Positions 4,606-11,426 of a DNA stretch of 11,664 bases are shown piece after piece (position 1 is the stretch's first letter; each line of letters opens with the position of its first letter). The stretch covers positions 1 to 11,664 of the forward strand of contig JAHISW010000073.1 of assembly GCA_018817995.1 (NCBI GenBank), given 5' to 3'. Made by a program: the position numbers and the translations under genes. The stretch is from Patescibacteria group bacterium. Lineage in GTDB: Bacteria > Patescibacteriota > Minisyncoccia > JAHISW01 > Tagabacteraceae. The notes beneath the pieces are model-generated. The model was not told the origin of the DNA, ran no database searches, and worked only from the letters and a program-made list of their open reading frames with translations.

Positions 4606-5634
4606 ATGCGACAAACCAGTAAATTATCTTTTTGTGTTATTTGTTCTTTGCTTATATTTTTCTGTTCCGATATTGTTTTTGCTGGTGATTTTAAAATCCC
4701 CAGAATTCCGAGAAATACCATGGCTCTTTTAAACGACAGGGGAGAGATTGAAAAAATGTACGGAGTTCCCGAATCAAAAGATAAAATAATCCCCACAGAA
4801 ACCAAAGAAGAAGACCCCGAAGCCATCAAAGTGTGGATGAAAATGTGCAATGAGATGGCAGGAAAGTATAAAAATTCCTACGAATTCTCAAAAATGGAAA
4901 TGGATACATTAAATGAGGGTGAGGAGAAATATTTTGAGGAACAAGAAAAAAAATTCATTGAGGTTGCCAACAATTTCCCATCTGTGGCCATCCAAATCCT
5001 GACTTACCCGTGGCGCGAAAAGGGCTTGTTCCAACGTTATTACAGTGTAAACATTCAAAAAAAATTAACACTTATAAAATTACTGGAACACGGTATGGGC
5101 AAAATGTTGAAATATCTTTCGGGCGACGCGAGTTTCTTTGGTAGTCGGCTATTTTTTTTGTTATCTGGAAATGACGATGAAAATGCTGAATTGATGGCAA
5201 AAACTCTGTTTGACATTGAAAATTTTGATAATGTCAACGGCACAAATTATTTTTTGGAGGCATTCAGTTATTTTTATTACAGCTTTTACGATATCATTCA
5301 CGAACCGGAAAATCCAAGCTGCGAGCCGGAAAGAGTCAGGCGTTTTTGTAAAACCGTTTTGGAAATTAAAGGCGCTGATTGGGTAAACGAAAAACTAAAA
5401 AAAGCGACTTTGCGGGAGGTAAGAGAAAATATGGACCGTGTTTTTTATTATTTGAACAATGCAAATGACGCCTATTCTCCCGAATTGGTATTACAGGAAG
5501 CAAAATCATATTTTTCAGAAGAAATTTTAGTATATCTCACAGAAGACAATATTGAAAACGCCCGCCTTGAGCAGATTGAGAAAATGGAAAAGGAGGGGAC
5601 ATTGGAAAAATTTTTGAAAAGGCAAAATGATTAA
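4606..5634 (+). CDS. Unrecognised secreted protein, 342 residues
   Basis: I do not recognise this family. The N terminus is a clear signal peptide: basic MRQTSK, a hydrophobic core about 7-20, and a VFA cleavage site after A26. There is no lipobox. No later transmembrane segment is evident, so the mature protein of about 316 residues should be exported and soluble. It looks largely helical and charged, with K/E-rich stretches around 85-125 and near the C terminus. A short Cys-containing loop reads NPSCEPERVRRFC, and a Cys is at about residue 81. I see no catalytic motif. Unlike its neighbours it has a proper Shine-Dalgarno site (GAGGT at 4593-4597, 8 bases before the ATG) and its own promoter. 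A strong terminator follows the stop, so it is a single-gene unit. Function unknown. Confidence 0.85.
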   Translation: MRQTSKLSFCVICSLLIFFCSDIVFAGDFKIPRIPRNTMALLNDRGEIEKMYGVPESKDKIIPTETKEEDPEAIKVWMKMCNEMAGKYKNSYEFSKMEMDTLNEGEEKYFEEQEKKFIEVANNFPSVAIQILTYPWREKGLFQRYYSVNIQKKLTLIKLLEHGMGKMLKYLSGDASFFGSRLFFLLSGNDDENAELMAKTLFDIENFDNVNGTNYFLEAFSYFYYSFYDIIHEPENPSCEPERVRRFCKTVLEIKGADWVNEKLKKATLREVRENMDRVFYYLNNANDAYSPELVLQEAKSYFSEEILVYLTEDNIENARLEQIEKMEKEGTLEKFLKRQND

Positions 5635-5643
5635 AATAAGTAG

Positions 5644-5674
5644 ACCCCGCAGACTGTTTGCCTGCGGGGTTTTT
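5644..5674 (+). terminator. intrinsic terminator of the secreted-protein gene
   Basis: A 9-bp perfect stem ACCCCGCAG/CTGCGGGGT (5644-5652 with 5662-5670) has a 9-nt loop and is followed by a run of Ts ending at 5674. It lies 9 bp after the stop codon at 5634 and just upstream of the rpsT promoter, separating the two transcripts. Confidence 0.9.
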
Positions 5675-5684
5675 ATATTAAGGA

Positions 5685-5712
5685 TTGCATTTTCTCTCAA
5701 TTTTGGTAGAGT
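5685..5712 (+). promoter_or_regulatory. rpsT promoter, leaderless geometry
   Basis: The -35 box TTGCAT (5685-5690), a 16-bp spacer and the extended -10 box TGGTAGAGT (hexamer 5707-5712) lie 7 bases before the rpsT ATG. The transcript would start at or beside the start codon. It is almost identical to the antitoxin promoter at 3863-3890. Confidence 0.7.
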
Positions 5713-5719
5713 AGGGAAT

Positions 5720-5977
5720 ATGCCAATAACAAAATCAACAAAAAAGGCGCTGAGACAGTCAATCACGCGCCAAAAAAGAAACATCAAAAGAAAAGGTGCA
5801 ATAAAAGACATCACAAAAAAAATAAAAAAACTTCTTGCCGGCAACAAAAAAGAAGAAGCTTTGGGTTTGATTCCGAAAGCTTACAAGGCGATAGACAAAG
5901 CAACAAAAAGAAATGTGTTGAAAAAAAACACCGCCAATCGCAGAAAATCTCTGTTGGCCAGAATAACTAAAAAATAG
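5720..5977 (+). CDS. rpsT: Small ribosomal subunit protein bS20
   Basis: bS20 binds 16S rRNA in the 30S subunit. The 85-residue protein has the normal length (about 87) and composition: M-P-I-T-K-S-T-K-K-A-L-R-Q-S opening, strongly basic helices, and the conserved tail KNTANRRKSLLARI. The start at 5720 gives the correct family N terminus. A longer in-frame extension upstream would run through the terminator and promoter and is rejected. AGGGA lies only two bases before the ATG, too close for a Shine-Dalgarno site, which supports leaderless initiation. It is a monocistronic gene between a strong upstream terminator and a convergent gene 10 bp downstream. Confidence 0.95.
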   Translation: MPITKSTKKALRQSITRQKRNIKRKGAIKDITKKIKKLLAGNKKEEALGLIPKAYKAIDKATKRNVLKKNTANRRKSLLARITKK

Positions 5978-5982
5978 TGAGG

Positions 5983-5997
5983 GAGGATTATATCCTC
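5983..5997. terminator. weak bidirectional hairpin between convergent genes
   Basis: GAGGAT-TAT-ATCCTC forms a 6-bp stem between the rpsT stop and the end of the leftward gene, overlapping the latter's stop codon. T runs occur about 6 to 10 bases beyond the stem on both strands rather than directly after it. It may end both transcripts, but weakly. Confidence 0.35.
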
Positions 5998-6332
5998 AAA
6001 ATAAATTTTTCTAAACCAATCAAAAGGTCCGACTTTCCTTGGCGATTTTTGTGGTATAGATCAACCAAATCGGCAAAGCGCCCGTCTAACTCCTCTTCCT
6101 TAAACAAAGGGCTCGCTTTTTGAGCCTTCTTAAAAACAAAAGGATGCAGACCAGAACCATACCCCTTTTTGACGATAGATAAAACTTTAATCTGCCACAC
6201 TATTTTCCAAAAAATATCCTCGACAGAGACCCCCTCAAGAAGTTCTTCCTGATACGAAAGCCATGCGGTATTCCTCTTTCTTAAAGCAACACTATCCGCC
6301 ACACGAAAAGCATTTGTCTTTGAACAATTCAT
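5988..6332 (-). CDS. Stand-alone protein resembling the C-terminal domain of Pol III delta
   Basis: This is a 114-residue protein without a formal domain hit. Its pattern resembles the C-terminal (collar) domain of DNA polymerase III subunit delta (HolA). NAFRVADSVALRKRNTAW resembles the F-x-L-x-D-A-h-x-x-R-D opening of that domain. VEDIFWKIVWQIKVL (37-51) resembles the helix that follows, and GLHPFVFKKAQKASPLF (61-77) is close to the family's G-h-x-P-F-x-x-K-K segment. The end, LYHKNRQGKSDLLIGLEKFILRI, fits the D-x-x-h-K-x-G close. The AAA+ clamp-loader domains that normally precede it are absent. An in-frame stop (TAA) sits directly before the ATG, so no longer form is encoded here. It is the last gene of the polA operon, 9 bp after the response regulator. 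It could be a split or reduced delta subunit; the call comes from recall of the pattern only. Confidence 0.6.
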   Translation of the reverse strand: MNCSKTNAFRVADSVALRKRNTAWLSYQEELLEGVSVEDIFWKIVWQIKVLSIVKKGYGSGLHPFVFKKAQKASPLFKEEELDGRFADLVDLYHKNRQGKSDLLIGLEKFILRI

Positions 6333-6341
6333 TTAAGAAGA

Positions 6342-7184
6342 CTAGGACTCTTTTAGAATGTCTCTCACTTTCTGAATAATCTCGCCAGGCGTGAAATTCG
6401 CCTTAATCAAATAATCAACGGCCCCCGCCGACATTGCTCTATCAACATCTTCTCTCTGACCCAAATTGCTCAAAACAACAACGGGTATGTCTTTCGTAGA
6501 ATCTTCTTTTTTCAAACGATCAAGAATTTCATAACCATCTATGCCGGGCAGAATTAAGTCAAGCAATATGATTTGCGGTTTGTTCTTTGTTATTGATTTG
6601 AAGGCCTCACCGGCGTCAATCGCGGACTGCACAATAAACCCTTCCCTGTTTAGTTTTTGCGCAATCACCCCCCTTAAAAACCCATCATCTTCAACAACTA
6701 ACACGCTCGCGCCTTTTGAAGCAACGCTTTTTTTGGAATCAGATTCTTTTTTTGTATATTCCTCTTCTTTGGGTACGTCCTGTTTTTCCGACACAGGAAG
6801 AAAACCTTTCCCTATGGTTTTTTCCACCTTTCCTACCACTTCGTCCGGGCTAAAATCCGCCTTTATCAAATAATCTTTCACTCCCAATTTTAAAGCTCTC
6901 TCAATTTCAACCGGCTGTCCCGAATTGGAAATAATAATAATGGGGATTTTACTTCCGTCTTCGTTTAATTCTTCCAAAACTTCAAAACCATTTTTTTTGG
7001 GAAGCAGTATGTCCAAAAGAATAAGGTCCAATTTTTCTTCCTTGACCATTTCAAGACCTTTTTCCCCATCTTCCGCCCATAACACATCATAACCTTTGCT
7101 TTTAAGCTTGGATTTTATCGCCATAAGCAACGGCTTTTCGTCCTCCACAATTAATATTCTTTTTTTGTTTTCGTCCGTTTTCAT
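6342..7184 (-). CDS. Tandem two-receiver response regulator, no output domain
   Basis: This 280-residue cytoplasmic protein contains two complete CheY-like receiver domains joined by a charged linker (about 130-158, rich in K, E and S). REC1 (8-125) has the acidic pocket E14-D15, phospho-acceptor D58, S86 and K108. REC2 (159-278) has E165-D166-D167, D209, S239 and K261. All residues needed for phosphorylation are present in both. No DNA-binding or enzymatic output domain follows, so it probably acts by protein contact or passes phosphate on. It lies 20 bp after the histidine kinase gene, the obvious phosphodonor, and is followed by the Pol III delta-like gene. There is no Shine-Dalgarno site. 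The two receivers resemble each other (both have the Y-L-I-K-A motif), which suggests an internal duplication. Confidence 0.95.
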   Translation of the reverse strand: MKTDENKKRILIVEDEKPLLMAIKSKLKSKGYDVLWAEDGEKGLEMVKEEKLDLILLDILLPKKNGFEVLEELNEDGSKIPIIIISNSGQPVEIERALKLGVKDYLIKADFSPDEVVGKVEKTIGKGFLPVSEKQDVPKEEEYTKKESDSKKSVASKGASVLVVEDDGFLRGVIAQKLNREGFIVQSAIDAGEAFKSITKNKPQIILLDLILPGIDGYEILDRLKKEDSTKDIPVVVLSNLGQREDVDRAMSAGAVDYLIKANFTPGEIIQKVRDILKES

Positions 7185-7204
7185 GATATTTTTATTTTAT
7201 CTTA

Positions 7205-8326
7205 TTATTTGTTTTTTGGCAAAGTAAAATAAAAAGAACTGCCTTTTCCTTCTGTAGATTCAAACCAAATCCTGCCTCCATGTTTCTCCACAATGTTCTT
7301 GCATAAATATAGCCCCAATCCGGTTCCTTCTGTCTGCATTCTAACAACATTATTGCCACGGAAGAACTTGGAAAAAACCCTGTCTTTCTGGTCTTCGGGG
7401 ACTCCCGCACCCGTATCTTTAATCGTCACTCCCAAAAACCCCTCTCTCTCCTCAACAGAAACAGTCACCTTACCACCCACGGGGGTATATCTTATAGCAT
7501 TGTCCATAAGATTTGACAAAACCATATCTATTCTTTCTCTGTCAAATTTGAAAAAAAGAGGAGTAGGGGAGGGAACATACTCCAACTTAACATTTCTTAC
7601 GCTTAACTGCTGTTCAAAAGAGTCAACCACCCCTCTTATAACTTTATCCAAATCATACATAGACACCTTCAAGCCGAATTTACCCTCCTCAACACGACTG
7701 ACATTCAATAAATCATTCACCAAATGAATCATTCTCTCATTTGCGGTATACCCTTTTGATAAAAAATCATGCTGTTTGGTGGAAATTTTACCAACGTCGC
7801 CATTCAGTGTCATTTTTAATATCCACTTAACAGACGAGAGGGGAGTTCTTAGTTGATGGGCGGCTATTGAAATAAACTCTGTTTTCATCTTGCCCACAAA
7901 CTCCTCTCTTTCCCTTTGTTCTTTCAATCTCAAAACCATTTCATTAAAAGCCATAGCTAATTCACCAAGCTCATCTTTTGATTTTATTCTGAATCTGATG
8001 TTGTAATTGCCAACGGAAACCTGTTTGACGCCTTTAACCAAGGAGGAGAGGGGTCTGGTAATTCCATACGCAACCAATGAGCTGGCAAACACAATGAGAA
8101 TTACCAAAAGAAATAAAATCAGGAATATCTGCATTAAAATATTCTGTTTCAGCTGCGCCGCTTCCGGGTTCGCAAAAACACTTTCGCCCCCCAAGCTAAC
8201 TAAAAAGCCCTGATATGTGGAGATGGTTAAAAAAGCCGAGAAAGCCACGGGAATCAAGGACAAAAATATCAAAATTACTAAAATTTTTCTAAAAATGACG
8301 CCCTGAGGTCTAAACAAATTACTCAT
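7205..8326 (-). CDS. Membrane sensor histidine kinase with HAMP domain
   Basis: This 373-residue kinase autophosphorylates on His and donates phosphate to a receiver, probably the adjacent tandem response regulator. TM1 is at about 13-35. A short extracytoplasmic loop of about 27 residues follows, then TM2 at about 63-88 and HAMP at about 89-140 (ITRPLSSLVKGVKQVSVGNY). The HisKA H-box has phospho-acceptor H157 in AAHQLRTP. The HATPase domain has N-box N276 in DNAIRYTP, G1 box D304-T-G-A-G, F box FSKFF and G2 box G334-T-G-L-G. The loop between the TMs is too small for a typical ligand-binding domain. The sensing element may therefore be the 7TM protein encoded 3 bp upstream, whose stop nearly abuts this start. 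There is no Shine-Dalgarno site, so translation is probably coupled to that gene. Confidence 0.96.
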   Translation of the reverse strand: MSNLFRPQGVIFRKILVILIFLSLIPVAFSAFLTISTYQGFLVSLGGESVFANPEAAQLKQNILMQIFLILFLLVILIVFASSLVAYGITRPLSSLVKGVKQVSVGNYNIRFRIKSKDELGELAMAFNEMVLRLKEQREREEFVGKMKTEFISIAAHQLRTPLSSVKWILKMTLNGDVGKISTKQHDFLSKGYTANERMIHLVNDLLNVSRVEEGKFGLKVSMYDLDKVIRGVVDSFEQQLSVRNVKLEYVPSPTPLFFKFDRERIDMVLSNLMDNAIRYTPVGGKVTVSVEEREGFLGVTIKDTGAGVPEDQKDRVFSKFFRGNNVVRMQTEGTGLGLYLCKNIVEKHGGRIWFESTEGKGSSFYFTLPKNK

Positions 8327-8329
8327 ATA

Positions 8330-9061
8330 TCAAGTGGTTAAATCTTCCAAAAAATGCTCCTCTCTAAGGTGTTGAAAATAAAATGTTAAGTAAGCCATTA
8401 AAAAAACCGCCGCATCAATTAAGCGAAAAAAAACCAATCCCCAGTTGGCAATAAGACCTTGTTCATCAAAAATACCGATCGCTAAATAAACAACAATAAC
8501 TAAGCTGTAGAAAAAACTGTAAGGATTTGTGACTTTTTTTGATACTATCCATCTTACAACCCTTGAAACGGAATCAAAAACAACGGCAAAAAGAAGGGGG
8601 GCAAGCATACAAACAAAAATAGCAAAAGCATATTCGTTCGGCTGAAACTTGCTTGCAAAATAAGTAACTTCGCCCTCCACGATACCATATTTAATAAAAG
8701 AAAGCATCGCCAAAATTACGGCAAAAATATACACGGCGGTTATGTATGTCGCAAGACCTCTCTTGTAAAACATTTTACGGGTCAAGTAATAAGCCAATAC
8801 GGGACCGGTGCAAAAAACAAAAAACTGGTCCACGATAAAAAACACGCGCTGTAACATTTCGTACCCCAACCAACTGGCAAAAAGCTCAAGAGCCACGAAA
8901 AACCACACGACGCCCGTGACTACTAGAAAATAAGAATAGGCGGTCAAATTTTCGTCCTCTTTCTTTTTTCGTTTGAAAATAAAAAGCCCCGAGACAAGAG
9001 CGCTGGTGGAAACCAAAAGAGAAACTAGACCAGTAAAGAGCATTCCTGTGTTATGCATCAT
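8330..9061 (-). CDS. Seven-helix integral membrane protein, possible sensor partner
   Basis: The 243-residue protein has seven hydrophobic segments at about 8-29, 42-62, 72-93, 104-123, 143-164, 181-198 and 207-229. Charged, mostly basic loops (FKRKKKEDEN, TRKMFYKRG, RWIVSKK) separate them, and a short acidic C-terminal tail follows. The layout resembles the 7TM input regions found fused to histidine kinases and cyclases, but here no catalytic domain is attached. It starts inside the end of polA (ATGA overlap) and ends 3 bp before the HAMP kinase gene, so both junctions indicate translational coupling. The context suggests it is the sensory or regulatory membrane partner of that kinase. This is inference, and the family is not identified. 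Confidence 0.8.
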   Translation of the reverse strand: MMHNTGMLFTGLVSLLVSTSALVSGLFIFKRKKKEDENLTAYSYFLVVTGVVWFFVALELFASWLGYEMLQRVFFIVDQFFVFCTGPVLAYYLTRKMFYKRGLATYITAVYIFAVILAMLSFIKYGIVEGEVTYFASKFQPNEYAFAIFVCMLAPLLFAVVFDSVSRVVRWIVSKKVTNPYSFFYSLVIVVYLAIGIFDEQGLIANWGLVFFRLIDAAVFLMAYLTFYFQHLREEHFLEDLTT

Positions 9062-11394
9062 TTTATGTTACCCCAATTATCGCCAATAAGAACATCCACC
9101 AAGATGGGCGCGTCAAGCGAATCCTCTTTTTCCATTTCCTCCTTTATGGAGCGCGTCGCCTTTTTTATTATATCATCTTTCACTTCAAAAAGAAGTTCGT
9201 CGTGCACCTGAAGTATCATTTTTACCGATTTTGGAAACTTCTTCTTTATTAATTCATCTACTCTTACCATCGCGATTTTCATAATATCGGCGGCCGTCCC
9301 CTGTATCGGCGCATTAATGGCCATACGTTCAGCCTCTTTGCGAATAAAAATTATTGGCGACTTAATCTCCGGAAGGTATCTTCGCCTGCCAAAAAGCGTT
9401 TCCGCAAAGCCGTTCTCTCTGACTTTTTCTTTTGTATCCTCCATGTATTTTCCCATTCCTGAAAAATCACTAAAATATTCATTATAAAAAGTTTCCGCTT
9501 CCTCCTTGGAACATTCCAAATTTTTTTTCAAACTATTAATCCCCATGCCATAAATGATGCCAAAATTAATGATTTTTGCCCTACGCCTCATCTCCCTGTC
9601 AACTTTTTCAAAAGGGACATTAAAAACTTCAGACGCAACTTTGGTATGAATATCGTCGCCTCTCAAAAACGCTTCTTTTAATTTTTTATCGCCACTCAAT
9701 GAAGCCGCCACCCTTAATTCAATCTGCGAATAGTCAAAAGAAACAATTTTCCATCCCTTCGGAGCAACAAAAGCGCAACGCACCACTTTACCAAGGCTTG
9801 TTCTCGTCGGAATATTTTGCATATTTGGTTCCGAAGAAGAAAGCCTCCCTGTAACCGTGCCCGTCTGATTAAAAACTGTGTGAATTTTACTTTCCGCATC
9901 TGTCAGATTGGGTAAATTGTCTATATATGTTGACGTTAGTTTAGCAAGTTCCCTGTGTAAAAAAATCTCTTTGACAATTGGGTGAGCCTCTTTGATTTTC
10001 TCTAATTCCGAGAATCGTGTAGACAACGTTCCCTGCCCTGTTCGCCTCACCCCTTTGGAAGAAATGCCCATTTTCTGAAAAAGAACTTCTGATAATTGTT
10101 TGGGTGAATTGATGTTAAATTCTTCGCCGGCAAGTTTCCAAATGTCGCTCTGAATTTTCTCAAGTTTTTTGTGATACTCAACAGAAAGTTTCTTGAGATA
10201 AGGTATATCCAGCAAAAAACCTTTTTCGCTCATCTCCGAAAGTATTCTAATCAAAGGCATTTCTATATTCAAAAATAAATTTTCAAGGTTATCTTTTTTT
10301 ATTGCCTGCCATAATATTTTTTTTACATCCTCAATAGAATCAGTCTTTGTAAAATTGAAAATATCGTCAAGAGAAGGATTAACTCTACGCGAGTCCAATA
10401 GCCAAAAAGCTACCTTTAATTCTTCTTTTTGCTCTTCAGACAATAACCCCTCTCCGGTATCGGTCTTCCTCTTGGGACCCGTTACTTCAGAGGGAAGTCG
10501 CGCCAAAAGACTTCTAAAGCCATTTTCCTGAAAAAAGTTTTTTATTTTTTCCGCATCAAAATCTAACAACCATGCGGAACCGGAAAAAGAAAAAGATATG
10601 GGAACATCCCCTCTGGTTTCGGCCAATTCTTTGCTAAAAAAAGCTTCTTCTTTATTTTCTTTTAAAAGATTAATAATCCTTGGTGTGATTCCCGCTTTTT
10701 TGAAAGATTCTTCGTCTTTTGAAAGTTTTTTATAGATATTATCAAGAGAACCAAAATTTTGAATCAAAATTTCAGCCGTCTTTTCTCCAATGCCAGGAAT
10801 TCCAATTATATTATCGGAAGGATCTCCCCGTAGACCCTTAAAATCAGGAAGCATTTTAGGAGAGAAACCAAATCTTTTTTTAACCGCCTCGGTGTCATAC
10901 AAAACAGCTTCTTTGATGCCTTTTTTCATGGCGTAAACACCAACTCCAGATTGAACCAATTGGAGCGTATCAAGGTCGCCGGTAACTATAATCGTTTTCA
11001 ATTCTTTTTCTTTCTTAACTTGTGCAACAATAGTTGCAAGGACATCGTCCGCCTCAAAACCCGCCTTTTCATAAATAGGAACACCGAAGAAACCAAGAAT
11101 TTCTTTTGATTTTCCAATTTGGGGAATCAGTTCTCTATCCATTTTGGGTCTTTGCGCTTTGTATTTTTCGTAGGCAATATGCCTAAAGGTCGGTTCCGGC
11201 AAATCATAACAGGCCACAAGATAATCCGGCTTAAGTTCGCTGATTATCTTCAGAAACATAGAAAGAAAACCGTACAAAGCGCCCGTCGGCTCTCCTGTGG
11301 GAGATGTGAAACTTGGTAAGGCATGAAAGGCGCGATGCAAAATAGCATGCGCGTCAAGCAAAACTAGAACTTTTTCCTTTTTGGAGGGCATCAT
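9058..11394 (-). CDS. polA: DNA polymerase I with reduced 3'-5' exonuclease region
   Basis: Pol I fills gaps, removes RNA primers and takes part in excision repair. The 778-residue protein is shorter than E. coli Pol I (928). The 5' nuclease (1-295) is intact: D14 in LLDAHAILHRAF, D116/D117, D140/D142 in TGDLD, D191/D194 in GDPSDN, and the helix-hairpin-helix GIPGIGEKTA (198-207). Only about 80 residues (300-380) stand where the 3'-5' exonuclease domain of about 200 residues normally lies, and I see no DxE active-site motif there, so proofreading is probably lost. The polymerase domain has motif A D554-Y-S-Q-I-E-L, motif B R604...K607...F611-G-I-I-Y-G, and motif C H731-D-E. F611 is the Phe that disfavours dideoxynucleotides. 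A double ATG opens the gene. With the -10 box 3 bases before the first ATG, the second ATG (11391) is the better leaderless start. It heads the leftward operon. Confidence 0.97.
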   Translation of the reverse strand: MMPSKKEKVLVLLDAHAILHRAFHALPSFTSPTGEPTGALYGFLSMFLKIISELKPDYLVACYDLPEPTFRHIAYEKYKAQRPKMDRELIPQIGKSKEILGFFGVPIYEKAGFEADDVLATIVAQVKKEKELKTIIVTGDLDTLQLVQSGVGVYAMKKGIKEAVLYDTEAVKKRFGFSPKMLPDFKGLRGDPSDNIIGIPGIGEKTAEILIQNFGSLDNIYKKLSKDEESFKKAGITPRIINLLKENKEEAFFSKELAETRGDVPISFSFSGSAWLLDFDAEKIKNFFQENGFRSLLARLPSEVTGPKRKTDTGEGLLSEEQKEELKVAFWLLDSRRVNPSLDDIFNFTKTDSIEDVKKILWQAIKKDNLENLFLNIEMPLIRILSEMSEKGFLLDIPYLKKLSVEYHKKLEKIQSDIWKLAGEEFNINSPKQLSEVLFQKMGISSKGVRRTGQGTLSTRFSELEKIKEAHPIVKEIFLHRELAKLTSTYIDNLPNLTDAESKIHTVFNQTGTVTGRLSSSEPNMQNIPTRTSLGKVVRCAFVAPKGWKIVSFDYSQIELRVAASLSGDKKLKEAFLRGDDIHTKVASEVFNVPFEKVDREMRRRAKIINFGIIYGMGINSLKKNLECSKEEAETFYNEYFSDFSGMGKYMEDTKEKVRENGFAETLFGRRRYLPEIKSPIIFIRKEAERMAINAPIQGTAADIMKIAMVRVDELIKKKFPKSVKMILQVHDELLFEVKDDIIKKATRSIKEEMEKEDSLDAPILVDVLIGDNWGNIK

Positions 11395-11397
11395 TCA

Positions 11398-11426
11398 ATT
11401 ATACCCCCTCGGGAGATTACCTCCAA
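11398..11426 (-). promoter_or_regulatory. polA operon promoter, leaderless geometry
   Basis: On the minus strand the -35 box TTGGAG (11421-11426), a 17-bp spacer and a perfect -10 box TATAAT (11398-11403) are followed by three bases and then ATGATG. The expected start point, about 7 bases after the -10 box, falls on the second ATG. The -35 box overlaps the last codons of the upstream partial gene. Confidence 0.75.

Noticed and set aside
5627..5719. N-terminal extension of rpsT
   Set aside because: The in-frame extension translates through a strong terminator and the promoter, and the S20 family N terminus matches the start at 5720.
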